From an uncultured Comamonadaceae bacterium (lineage in GTDB: Bacteria; Pseudomonadota; Gammaproteobacteria; Burkholderiales; Burkholderiaceae): a stretch of DNA of 21,502 bases. Below are positions 14,976 to 21,502 of this stretch, piece after piece (within the stretch, counting starts at the first letter, position 1; each line of letters begins with the position of its first letter). The DNA is taken from NCBI GenBank assembly GCA_946482115.1, contig CAMLQP010000017.1, positions 1 to 21,502 on the forward strand, in the 5' to 3' direction. A program made the position numbers and the translations under genes. Below the pieces are notes generated by a model. That model had not been told where the DNA came from. It did not search any database and worked only from the letters and a program-made list of their open reading frames with translations.

Positions 14976-15662
14976 ATGCTGCACGGATACCTGCCCGCCA
15001 TCCTGGAGGGCCTGTGGTCGACGCTGCGCGTGGCCGCCAGTGCCCTGGCCGTGGCCTGCGCTTTCGGCCTGATCGGCGCCGCCGCCAAGCTGTCCGGCTC
15101 GCGCATCGCGCGCACGCTGGCCAACATTTACACCACCCTCATCCGCGGCCTGCCTGAGCTGGTGCTGATGCTGGCCATCTTCTACGGTGGCCAGATCCTG
15201 CTGAACAACCTGGCCGAGTCGCGCGGCTGGGGCTACATCGACGTCCCGCCATTCGCCGCCGGGGTGCTCACCATCGGCTTCATTTTCGGGGCCTACCTGA
15301 CGGAAACGTTTCGCGGCGCCATTCTGGCGATTCCGCGCGGCCAGTTCGAGGCGGCCCAGGCGTACGGCTTGACGGCCATCACCATGTGGCGGCGCATCGT
15401 GCTGCCCCAGATGGTGCGCCACGCCATCCCCGGCTTTGCCAACAACTGGCTGGTGATGGTCAAAGCCACCGCGCTGGTCTCCATCATCGGCCTGGACGAC
15501 ATGGTGCACCGCGCCGGCCTTGCCGCCGCTGCCACGCGCGAGCCGTTCACCTTCTACGTGGTGGCGGCTTGCCTGTACCTGGCGGTGACCACCGTGTCCA
15601 TCTTCCTGCTGTCGCGTCTGGAAGCGCGCTACAGCCTGGGCGTCAAGAAAGTGGAGTTCTGA
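14976..15662 (+). CDS. aotQ: Amino-acid ABC transporter permease (HisQ/ArtQ type)
   Basis: A 228-residue inner-membrane subunit of the polar amino acid importer family (HisMQ/AotQM). About five membrane helices are predicted. The cytoplasmic EAA loop, which docks with the ATPase, is EAAQAYGLTAITMWRRIVLPQ around 125-145. The N-terminal LIRGLPELVLML (55-66) is the usual HisQ-like signature. It would pair with the next permease to form the channel. No clear Shine-Dalgarno precedes the ATG; the next gene begins one base after the stop. Expression relative to the binding protein is probably lowered by the upstream hairpin. Confidence 0.94.
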   Translation: MLHGYLPAILEGLWSTLRVAASALAVACAFGLIGAAAKLSGSRIARTLANIYTTLIRGLPELVLMLAIFYGGQILLNNLAESRGWGYIDVPPFAAGVLTIGFIFGAYLTETFRGAILAIPRGQFEAAQAYGLTAITMWRRIVLPQMVRHAIPGFANNWLVMVKATALVSIIGLDDMVHRAGLAAAATREPFTFYVVAACLYLAVTTVSIFLLSRLEARYSLGVKKVEF

Positions 15663-15663
15663 G

Positions 15664-16380
15664 ATGACGGACCTGATCGACTGGGCGCTTGTCATCGGGC
15701 AGCTCCCCAACTACCTGCAAGGCCTCAAGGTCACCCTGATCCTGCTCGCCATCAGCCTGGCCACCGGCCTGTTGCTGTCGGTGCCGCTGGCCGTGGCCCG
15801 GGTTTCGCGCAAGCACTGGGTTTCCAGGCCCGTGTGGTTGTTCACCTACGTCTTTCGTGGCACACCGCTGCTGGTGCAGATGTTCGTGATCTATTACGGC
15901 TTCGCACAATTCGAGCTGATCCGCGAAAGCGCGGCCTGGGTGCTGTTCAAGAACGCCTGGTTCTGCGCCTGGCTGGCGTTTGCGCTCAACACCACCGCCT
16001 ACACCACCGAGATCATCGCCGGCGCGCTGCGCGCGACTCCCTCGGGCGAAGTGGAAGCGGCGCACAGCTATGGCCTGTCAGGCCTGAAGCTGTACACCCG
16101 CATCCTGCTGCCCAGCGCACTGCGCCGCGCGTTGCCGCAATACAGCAACGAGGCCGTGGGCATGATGCACGCCACCGCGATTGCCAGCACGGTGACGTTG
16201 GTGGACGTCACCCGCGTGGCACGCGACGTCTACGCGAACTACCTGCTGCCGGCCGAGGCGTTTGGCACCGCGGCAGTGATCTATTTCGTGCTGACTTTCA
16301 CCCTGGCTGGGGGCTTCAAGCTGCTGGAGTGGCGTTTCCTGCGCCACCTGCGCCCGCAATCCGCTCCGACCACGCGATGA
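15664..16380 (+). CDS. aotM: Amino-acid ABC transporter permease (HisM/ArtM type)
   Basis: A 238-residue partner permease. It has about five membrane helices, the family segment VFRGTPLLVQMFVIYYG (63-79) and an EAA loop EAAHSYGLSGLKLYTRILLP (131-150). It starts one base after the previous permease stop, so the two are translated together and should assemble as a heterodimer with two copies of the ATPase. The C-terminal tail is short and basic. HisM-type subunits in this position transport arginine, ornithine, lysine or histidine. The exact substrate is set mainly by the binding protein. Confidence 0.94.
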   Translation: MTDLIDWALVIGQLPNYLQGLKVTLILLAISLATGLLLSVPLAVARVSRKHWVSRPVWLFTYVFRGTPLLVQMFVIYYGFAQFELIRESAAWVLFKNAWFCAWLAFALNTTAYTTEIIAGALRATPSGEVEAAHSYGLSGLKLYTRILLPSALRRALPQYSNEAVGMMHATAIASTVTLVDVTRVARDVYANYLLPAEAFGTAAVIYFVLTFTLAGGFKLLEWRFLRHLRPQSAPTTR

Positions 16381-16401
16381 ACCCTGACCACAAGACAGAC
16401 C

Positions 16402-17517
16402 ATGCACACTGAAACCCTCGAACTCCTGAGCGACACCCCCGGCACGCGGCGGACGCTGACGGTGATGCGCTACGGTCAAGCCGGCAGCGGCCCCAAGGCC
16501 TACCTGCAGGCGGCGCTGCATGCCGACGAGGTGCCGGCACTGGTGGTGGCCCACGTGCTGCGCGAAAAGCTGGCCGCACTGGACGCGGCCGGTCAAATCC
16601 TCGGCGAAGTGATCCTGGTGCCGTTTGCCAACCCCATCGGGCTGGGTCAAACGGTGCTGGGTCAACAGCAAGGGCGCTTTGCGCTGCACGACGGCAAGAA
16701 CTTCAACCGCGGCTTTGCCGATCTCGCGCCCCGTGCGCAAGCGCTGGTGCAGGACCGGCTGGGCAGCGACGAGGCCGTCAACCAGCGCCTGGTGCGCGAA
16801 GCCATCCGCCAGGCCGCCGCCGAACTGAAAGCCGCCACCCCGGCCGAAGACCTCAAGCGCCGCTTGCTGCAACTGGCCGCCGACGCCGATGTGGTGCTGG
16901 ACCTGCATTGCGACGCTGATGCCGTGATGCACGTCTACGCGCTGACCCCGCAGGTGGAAGCCGCCAGCCAGCTCAACGCCCTGCTGCGCTCTCACGCGCT
17001 GCTGCTGGCCACCGAGTCCGGTGACTCGCCGTTCGACGAATCCTGCAGCGCCACGTGGCTGCGCCTGCAGCAGGCCCTGCCGCAGCACCCGCTGCCGCTG
17101 GCCTGCTTCGGCGCCACCGTGGAGTTGCGCGGCGAAGCCGATACCAGTCTGGCCCTTGCGCAGCAGGATGCGGACGCGTTGATCGACTTCCTGCGCCTTC
17201 GCGGCGTGGTCGCAGGCCCCGCGCCCGTGCTGCCCGAGCCGCTGTGCCAGGCCACGCCGCTGTCAGGCTCCGAGCCGCTGACCGCACCGGCCACCGGCGT
17301 GGTGGTCTTCCACCGCAGCCCTGGTGAACGGGTCGCCGCAGGCGACCTGATCGCCGAGCTGGTGGACCCTGAAAGTGGCACCACCCATCCCATTCACTGC
17401 CGCTCCGCCGGAGTGTTGTACGCCCGCTGCGGCAGCCGCTGGGCACCCGTCGGCAAACGCCTGGGCAAGATCGCGGGCACCACGCTGGCACGCACCGGCA
17501 AGCTGCTCAGCCCCTGA
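16402..17517 (+). CDS. aotO: Succinylglutamate desuccinylase/aspartoacylase family zinc hydrolase (AotO-like)
   Basis: A 371-residue M14-like metallo-deacylase. Zinc ligands are visible: His40 and Glu43 in HADE, and His169 in LDLHCD. The probable general base is Glu240 in ATVELRG. A C-terminal domain (about 285-365) has a barrel-like PATGVVVFHRSPGERVAAGDL resembling biotinyl/lipoyl-type folds but without an attachment lysine. Relatives hydrolyse N-acyl amino acids (N-succinylglutamate, N-acetylaspartate). Its place between the second permease and the ATPase equals aotO in the Pseudomonas aeruginosa aotJQMOP operon, whose role I recall as unassigned. A plausible job is removing an acyl group from an imported arginine or ornithine derivative; this is inference. 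No signal peptide, so cytoplasmic. Confidence 0.9.
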   Translation: MHTETLELLSDTPGTRRTLTVMRYGQAGSGPKAYLQAALHADEVPALVVAHVLREKLAALDAAGQILGEVILVPFANPIGLGQTVLGQQQGRFALHDGKNFNRGFADLAPRAQALVQDRLGSDEAVNQRLVREAIRQAAAELKAATPAEDLKRRLLQLAADADVVLDLHCDADAVMHVYALTPQVEAASQLNALLRSHALLLATESGDSPFDESCSATWLRLQQALPQHPLPLACFGATVELRGEADTSLALAQQDADALIDFLRLRGVVAGPAPVLPEPLCQATPLSGSEPLTAPATGVVVFHRSPGERVAAGDLIAELVDPESGTTHPIHCRSAGVLYARCGSRWAPVGKRLGKIAGTTLARTGKLLSP

Positions 17518-17538
17518 ATTTCTTTTCGTCCATCCATC

Positions 17539-18312
17539 ATGTCCCAACCCATCCAACTGCAGGCCGAAGGCATCGTCAAGCGCTACGGCGGCAACGAAGT
17601 GCTCAAAGGCGTTAGCGTGCAGGCGCGCGCCGGCGACGTCATCTCCATGATCGGCTCCAGCGGCTCGGGCAAGAGCACCTTCCTGCGCTGTCTCAACCTG
17701 CTGGAACACCCCAACGCCGGCAGCCTCACCGTGGCTGGCGAATCACTGGATCTGGTGCCCGATGACCAGGGCGCCCTCAAGGCGCGCGATCACCGTCAGC
17801 TGCAACGCCTGCGCACGCAGGTCACCATGGTGTTCCAGCACTTCAACCTCTGGGCCCACATGACCGCGCTGGAAAACATCATCGAAGCGCCCACGCAGGT
17901 GCTCGGCCTGTCCAGGACCGAGGCCGTGGAGCGCGCCGAACGCTACCTGAACAAGGTCGGCGTCTACCACCGCAAGGACGCGTTCCCGGCCCACCTGTCG
18001 GGTGGCGAGCAGCAGCGCGTGGCCATCGCGCGTGCGCTGGCCATGGAGCCCAAGGTCATGCTGTTCGACGAGCCGACCTCGGCGCTGGATCCCGAGCTGG
18101 TGGGCGAGGTGCTGCGCGTGATGCGTGCGGTGGCCGAAGAAGGCCGCACCATGATCGTGGTCACGCACGAGATGAGCTTCGCTCGCGAGGTGAGCAACCA
18201 CGTGGTCTTCCTCCACAAAGGTCAGATCGAGGAGCAAGGCGATCCTCGCGCGGTGCTGGCGCGCCCGCAAAGCGAGCGCCTGCAGGCCTTTCTGGCCAGC
18301 AGCCTGAAATGA
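17539..18312 (+). CDS. aotP: Amino-acid ABC transporter ATP-binding protein
   Basis: A 257-residue ATPase of the polar amino acid family (HisP/GlnQ/AotP). It has Walker [10 protein letters not shown] (39-47), a Q-loop in MVFQHFNLW, signature LSGGEQQR (near 154), Walker [15 protein letters not shown] and H-loop VVTHEMSF. The insert [15 protein letters not shown] is typical of HisP-like members. Two copies would energise import through the two permeases. It is the last gene of the operon, 21 bases after the deacylase gene with no clear Shine-Dalgarno. Only a small GGCCC/GGGCC hairpin without a T-tract (18313-18326) follows, so transcription may run on into holA. Confidence 0.97.
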   Translation: MSQPIQLQAEGIVKRYGGNEVLKGVSVQARAGDVISMIGSSGSGKSTFLRCLNLLEHPNAGSLTVAGESLDLVPDDQGALKARDHRQLQRLRTQVTMVFQHFNLWAHMTALENIIEAPTQVLGLSRTEAVERAERYLNKVGVYHRKDAFPAHLSGGEQQRVAIARALAMEPKVMLFDEPTSALDPELVGEVLRVMRAVAEEGRTMIVVTHEMSFAREVSNHVVFLHKGQIEEQGDPRAVLARPQSERLQAFLASSLK

Positions 18313-18346
18313 GGCCCTGACGGGCCGCCAACCGGAGGCTCGCCGC

Positions 18347-18352
18347 TACACT
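18347..18352 (+). promoter_or_regulatory. Possible holA -10 element
   Basis: TACACT lies eight bases before the holA ATG. If it is used, the transcript would begin at or next to the start codon, giving a leaderless message. No Shine-Dalgarno is evident in the intervening CGGGCCCC, which fits that reading. No clear -35 is visible. Confidence 0.4.
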
Positions 18353-18360
18353 CGGGCCCC

Positions 18361-19413
18361 ATGCAGATTGCCCCGGCCCAGATCGCCCAGCACCTCCAGC
18401 GCGGCCTGCGCAGCCTTTACGCCCTGTACGGCGACGAGCCGCTGCAGCAGCAGGAGTGCGCCGATGCGGTGCGGCGCGCGGCGCGCGAGGCCGGCTACAG
18501 CGAGCGCACGGTGTTCACCGTCTCGGGCGCGCACTTCGACTGGAGCGAGGTGCTGGCCGCCGGCGGTTCGCTGAGCCTGTTCGCCGAGCGCCAGATCATC
18601 GAGATCCGCATCCCCTCCGGCAAGCCCGGCAAGGACGGCTCGCAGGCGCTGCAGCAGATTGCCGAGGCCGCGCAGGGCAACGACGCGGTGCTCACGCTGG
18701 TGTTCCTGCCGCGTCTGGACGGCGCCACCACCAAGAGCGCGTGGTTCGGCGCGCTCGACGCCAACGGCGTGATGGTGCGCACCGACCCGATCGAGCGCCA
18801 GGCGCTGCCGCCCTGGATCGCCCAGCGGCTGCAGCAGCAGGGCCAGCGCGTGCGCGCGGGCGACGAGGGCCAGCGCACGCTGCAGTTCTTCGCCGACCGG
18901 GTGGAGGGCAACCTGCTTGCCGCCCACCAGGAGATCCAGAAGCTGGGCCTGCTGCACCCCGAGGGCGAGCTGTCGTTCGAGCAGGTCGAGTCGGCCGTGC
19001 TCAATGTGGCGCGCTACGACGTCTTCAAGCTCAGCGAGGCCGTGCTGGCCGGCCGGCTCGACCGCGTGCAGCGCATGCTCGACGGGCTGCAGGCCGAGGG
19101 CGAGGCCGCGGTGCTGGTGCACTGGGCGCTGGCCGAGGACATCCGCACCCTGCACCGCATCCGCCAGGCCCTGGACGACGGCAAGCCGCTGCCGCTGGCG
19201 CTGCGCGAGAACCGCGTCTGGGGCCTGAAGGAAAAACTCATGGAGCGCGTGCTGCCGCGCCTGGACGCGGCCACGCTGAGCCGGCTGGTGCAGGACGCGC
19301 ACCGCGTGGACGGCATCGTCAAGGGGCTGAAGTTCGCCGACTGGCCGACCGATGCCTGGGTCGCGCTGCACCAGCTGGCGCTGGGCCTGTGCCGGGCCTG
19401 CGCGCCGCGCTGA
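18361..19413 (+). CDS. holA: DNA polymerase III subunit delta
   Basis: A 350-residue clamp-loader subunit that opens the beta sliding clamp. The N-terminal segment LYALYGDEPLQQQECADAVR is the standard delta opening, in which a leucine/tyrosine-rich strand precedes GDE. LFAERQIIEIRIPSGKPGKDG and a helical C-terminus with YDVFKLSEAVLAGRLDRVQRML follow, as in the AAA+-like delta subunits that lack a P-loop. The length matches E. coli (343). In related genomes I expect it directly after lptE. Here the arginine island intervenes, and the ABC ATPase gene ends 48 bases upstream. It is cytoplasmic and essential in the family. Confidence 0.96.
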   Translation: MQIAPAQIAQHLQRGLRSLYALYGDEPLQQQECADAVRRAAREAGYSERTVFTVSGAHFDWSEVLAAGGSLSLFAERQIIEIRIPSGKPGKDGSQALQQIAEAAQGNDAVLTLVFLPRLDGATTKSAWFGALDANGVMVRTDPIERQALPPWIAQRLQQQGQRVRAGDEGQRTLQFFADRVEGNLLAAHQEIQKLGLLHPEGELSFEQVESAVLNVARYDVFKLSEAVLAGRLDRVQRMLDGLQAEGEAAVLVHWALAEDIRTLHRIRQALDDGKPLPLALRENRVWGLKEKLMERVLPRLDAATLSRLVQDAHRVDGIVKGLKFADWPTDAWVALHQLALGLCRACAPR

Positions 19414-19426
19414 GCGGCTGCCCGGT

Positions 19427-20383
19427 CTAGGGCCCGATCAGGGCGCGCCGCAGCGCGCCGGCGCAGATCGCCACCGCCTCGTTGGCCTCGGCGATGACCT
19501 TGCCCATGGGGATGAAGCCATGGATCTGGCGCTCGAAGCTCACCAGCGAGGCGGCGACGCCCGCCTCGCTCAGGCGCTGGGCGTAGGCCACGGCCTCGTC
19601 GCGCAACGGGTCGAACCCCGCCACCAGTACCAGCGCGGGCGGCAGGCCGTCCAGACGGGGGTGCAGCAGCGGCGAGGCGCGCCAGTCCGACTCGTCGTCC
19701 TTGCCGCGCAGGTAGTGGCCCAGGAACCAGGCGATGGTGTCGGACGTGAGCAGGTAGCCCTGGCCGTTGCGCCGGTGCGAATCGGCCGTGCGGCGCTGGT
19801 CCACCGAGGGGTAGATCAGCAGCTGGTAGGCGATCGCCAGCTCGCCCGGGGCCAGGCCCTCGGCGCCGTCGCGCGCGGCCAGCGCCACCACGGCCGCCAG
19901 ATTGCCGCCGGCGCTGTCGCCGCCGACCGCGAGGCGGGCGGCATCGAGGCCGAGTCCGGCCGCGTGCCGAGCCACCCAGCGGGTCGCCGCGACAGCATCG
20001 TGCACCGCCGCAGGGAAGGGGTGCTCGGGCCCCATGCGGTAGTCCACCGCCACCACCGCGCAGCCGGACTGCAGGGCCAGCTGCCGGCACAGGGTGTCGT
20101 GGGTGTCCAGGTCGCCGATCACCCAGCCGCCGCCGTGGAAATAGACCAGCACCGGGCGCGGGCCGCTGTCGGGGCCGTCGCGGTACAGGCGCAGCGGGAT
20201 GGGGCCGACCGGGCCGTCGGCCACCAGCTCGCGCACCTCGGCGACGGCTGGCGGCGCGGGCTGCGTCACGTGGCGACGCTCGCGGTAGAAGCGGCGCGCG
20301 TCGTCAACGCCCAGGGTGTGCGTGGGCGGCACGCCGCGTTCGATCATCAGCTCCAGCAGGGCGCGGGCCTGGGGGTCCAGCAT
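19427..20383 (-). CDS. Alpha/beta hydrolase, hormone-sensitive-lipase (family IV) type
   Basis: A 318-residue carboxylesterase-like protein. It shows the HSL oxyanion motif HGGGW (83-87), nucleophile Ser157 in GDSAGG, acid Asp258 in FDPLRDE and base His288 in QIHGF, a full catalytic triad in canonical order. Such enzymes hydrolyse short-chain esters; the natural substrate is unknown. ATG 20383 is chosen because it has GGAG five bases upstream and begins at a normal HSL N-terminal helix; the open frame extends further upstream without homology. It is probably cytoplasmic, as no signal peptide is seen. It follows the RidA-family gene by 29 bases and is likely co-transcribed with it. Its stop is 13 bases from the convergent holA stop. 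Confidence 0.93.
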   Translation of the reverse strand: MLDPQARALLELMIERGVPPTHTLGVDDARRFYRERRHVTQPAPPAVAEVRELVADGPVGPIPLRLYRDGPDSGPRPVLVYFHGGGWVIGDLDTHDTLCRQLALQSGCAVVAVDYRMGPEHPFPAAVHDAVAATRWVARHAAGLGLDAARLAVGGDSAGGNLAAVVALAARDGAEGLAPGELAIAYQLLIYPSVDQRRTADSHRRNGQGYLLTSDTIAWFLGHYLRGKDDESDWRASPLLHPRLDGLPPALVLVAGFDPLRDEAVAYAQRLSEAGVAASLVSFERQIHGFIPMGKVIAEANEAVAICAGALRRALIGP

Positions 20384-20412
20384 GGTCACTCCGGGGTGTG
20401 TTTCAGGGCGCG

Positions 20413-20799
20413 TCACGGGGCGTGTCGGCGCGCCGTGACCTCGATCTCGATCTTCATGCGCGGATCCAGCAGGCCGGCGCAGATCATGGTGGCGGCCGGC
20501 CGCACCTCGCCGAAGTGTTGGCGCAGCACCGGCCAGCAGGCCTCGAAATCGGGCCCGTGGGGCAGGATGTAGTGCACCCGCACCACGTCGGCCAGGCTGG
20601 CACCGGCCTGTTCCAGCGCGTGGGCGATGTTGCGCAGGCACTGGTCGGCCTGCTCGGCCACGTCGTCCGAGATGGTCATGGTGGCGTAGTCGAAACCGGT
20701 GGTGCCCGAGACGAACACCCAGTCGCCGTCGACCACGGCGCGCGAGTAGGCGATCTCGCGCTCGAAGGGGGAGCCGGAGCTGATGAGCTGGCGCGTCAT
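20413..20799 (-). CDS. RidA/YjgF family protein
   Basis: A 128-residue protein of the Rid (YjgF/YER057c/UK114) family, usually trimeric. Some members hydrolyse reactive enamine/imine intermediates such as 2-aminoacrylate; other subgroups have different, mostly unknown roles. Sequence features are the strand WVFVSGTTGFDYATM, the helix DQCLRNIAHALEQAGASLADVVRV and the conserved acidic end KIEIEVTA. In RidA proper an Arg near 105 in the RxxV region binds the substrate carboxylate; here the corresponding segment reads LLDPRMKIEIEV, so Arg is present. ATG 20799 with GAGG upstream is preferred over an in-frame start at 20883 whose added residues lie within the upstream gene. It lies between the DUF3185-like gene and the hydrolase gene. 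Confidence 0.9.
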   Translation of the reverse strand: MTRQLISSGSPFEREIAYSRAVVDGDWVFVSGTTGFDYATMTISDDVAEQADQCLRNIAHALEQAGASLADVVRVHYILPHGPDFEACWPVLRQHFGEVRPAATMICAGLLDPRMKIEIEVTARRHAP

Positions 20800-20806
20800 G
20801 CCGGCC

Positions 20807-21028
20807 TCAGGGCTTGCGGCCGCCGAACAGCAGCAGGCCCACGCCAAGCGCAATGGCGATGCCGCCAGCCCAGGCGGGGACATTGACCGTTTCCTTCTCC
20901 TCCACCGACAGCTGGATGGGGCCGAGCTTGAGGTCGTGGGTTTCCTTGGTGTAGGAGAAGCTGCCGTAGCCCAGGCCCAGTGCGCCGGCGGCGACGAGCA
21001 GGGCGCCGATGATCTTGACGGGACTCAT
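20807..21028 (-). CDS. Small two-helix membrane protein (DUF3185-like)
   Basis: A 73-residue protein with two hydrophobic segments (about 6-24 and 52-69) flanking a short polar loop [18 protein letters not shown], and a basic end FGGRKP. It resembles the DUF3185 family of small inner-membrane proteins, for which I know no function. The ATG at 21028 has an AGGAG six bases upstream. The RidA-family start follows seven bases after its stop, making it the first gene of the minus-strand cluster. It is divergent from proA. Confidence 0.82.
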   Translation of the reverse strand: MSPVKIIGALLVAAGALGLGYGSFSYTKETHDLKLGPIQLSVEEKETVNVPAWAGGIAIALGVGLLLFGGRKP

Positions 21029-21055
21029 TCAGGCTCCTGGAGGGATGGAAGGGGC

Positions 21056-21061
21056 ATGATA
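21056..21061 (-). promoter_or_regulatory. Possible -10 for the DUF3185-RidA-hydrolase cluster
   Basis: On the minus strand TATCAT (five of six consensus bases) sits 27 bases before the small membrane protein start, in GC-rich surroundings. No convincing -35 accompanies it. Confidence 0.4.
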
Positions 21062-21092
21062 GCCGCCGGCCCCGCCACCCGCGGCGAAGTGA

Positions 21093-21098
21093 GAAAAT
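21093..21098 (+). promoter_or_regulatory. Possible -10 for proA
   Basis: GAAAAT on the plus strand stands out from the GC-rich flank and ends seven bases before the proA ATG. As with holA, this would leave almost no leader, and there is no Shine-Dalgarno between. Weak evidence. Confidence 0.3.
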
Positions 21099-21105
21099 CG
21101 TCGCC

Positions 21106-21502
21106 ATGAACGCGCTCAACGTCCCCGAACTGATGCAGGCCCTGGGTTTGCAAGCCCGCCGCGCCGCCTTCGAGATGGCCCGGGCGCCAGCGGCGGCCAA
21201 GCGCGACGCCCTGCTGGCCCTGGCCCGGCGCCTGCGCGCCAGCGTGGACGCGCTGCAGGCGGAGAACGCCAAGGACCTGGAGCGCGCCCGCGCCAGCGGC
21301 CTGGCCGAGCCCCTGGTGGACCGCCTGAAACTCACCCCCAAGGTCATCGAGACCTGCGCCCAGGGCTGCGAGCAGCTGGCCGCCATGGCCGACATCATCG
21401 GCGAGGTGATCGGCATGAAGCAGCAGCCCAGCGGCATCCGTGTCGGCCAGATGCGCGTGCCCATCGGCGTGTTCGGCATGATCTACGAGAGCCGGCCCAA
21501 CG
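21106..21502 (+). CDS. proA: Gamma-glutamyl phosphate reductase, N-terminal part (runs off right edge)
   Basis: The first 132 residues of a protein of roughly 420 are present. The enzyme reduces gamma-glutamyl phosphate to glutamate semialdehyde in proline synthesis. The N-terminal helix [13 protein letters not shown], the segment [14 protein letters not shown] and the Rossmann-side [16 protein letters not shown] match ProA. The catalytic Cys lies beyond the edge. ATG 21106 agrees with the family start. The holA-proA neighbourhood is typical of betaproteobacteria, but three minus-strand genes separate them here. Note that the arginase-ornithine cyclodeaminase pair in the same window makes proline by another route. 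Confidence 0.95.
   Translation, partial: MNALNVPELMQALGLQARRAAFEMARAPAAAKRDALLALARRLRASVDALQAENAKDLERARASGLAEPLVDRLKLTPKVIETCAQGCEQLAAMADIIGEVIGMKQQPSGIRVGQMRVPIGVFGMIYESRPN

Noticed and set aside
16640..16670. Short direct repeat (CTGGGTCAA twice) inside the deacylase gene
   Set aside because: It encodes a repeated Leu-Gly-Gln in a normal loop and looks like ordinary coding coincidence.
20800..20883. Longer N-terminus for the RidA-family protein
   Set aside because: It would overlap the upstream small membrane protein gene and adds residues with no family similarity; the ATG at 20799 has a good GAGG.

Overview
The window looks like chromosomal DNA from a GC-rich betaproteobacterium of the order Burkholderiales, probably a Comamonadaceae relative. 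The evidence is the gene content and order (hpf-ptsN-hprK; fur divergent from bamE-dapB-exbB-exbD-leuS-lptE; holA; proA), strong G/C third-position bias, and GC-rich hairpin repeats between genes of a kind I associate with that family. No rRNA, tRNA, CRISPR array, transposase or integrase was seen.

Layout. Positions 1-667 hold the 5' part of a patatin-like phospholipase gene on the minus strand that runs off the left edge, divergent from an MFS drug/metabolite exporter (694-1986). A ribosome hibernation factor (2117-2446) with a clean intrinsic terminator, ptsN (2557-3027) and hprK (3121-4080) form a regulatory-PTS cluster. fur (minus) is convergent with hprK and divergent from bamE. bamE starts a tightly packed plus-strand run: bamE-dapB (ATGA overlap), exbB, exbD, leuS, lptE (to 10418), serving envelope assembly, lysine/peptidoglycan synthesis, energy transduction and translation.

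Between lptE and holA, which I expect to be adjacent in most betaproteobacteria, lies an island of about 7.9 kb devoted to arginine/ornithine. It contains arginase and ornithine cyclodeaminase (minus, translationally coupled), a divergent Lrp/AsnC regulator, an RpiR/SIS regulator, and a five-gene operon with the order of Pseudomonas aotJQMOP: binding protein, two permeases, a zinc deacylase of the succinylglutamate desuccinylase/aspartoacylase family, and the ATPase. Read together, the island imports a basic amino acid or a derivative of one, may deacylate it, cleaves arginine to ornithine and urea, and turns ornithine into proline and ammonia.

The right part has holA (18361-19413), a three-gene minus-strand cluster (DUF3185-like membrane protein, RidA-family protein, HSL-type alpha/beta hydrolase) and the first 132 codons of proA, which runs off the right edge.

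The most interesting signal is the arginine island. Its binding protein appears to lack the aspartate that holds the free alpha-amino group in LAO/HisJ-type proteins, and its operon encodes a deacylase. Together these suggest an N-modified (acylated or opine-like) arginine/ornithine substrate. The SIS regulator beside it also lacks the usual phosphosugar-binding motif.
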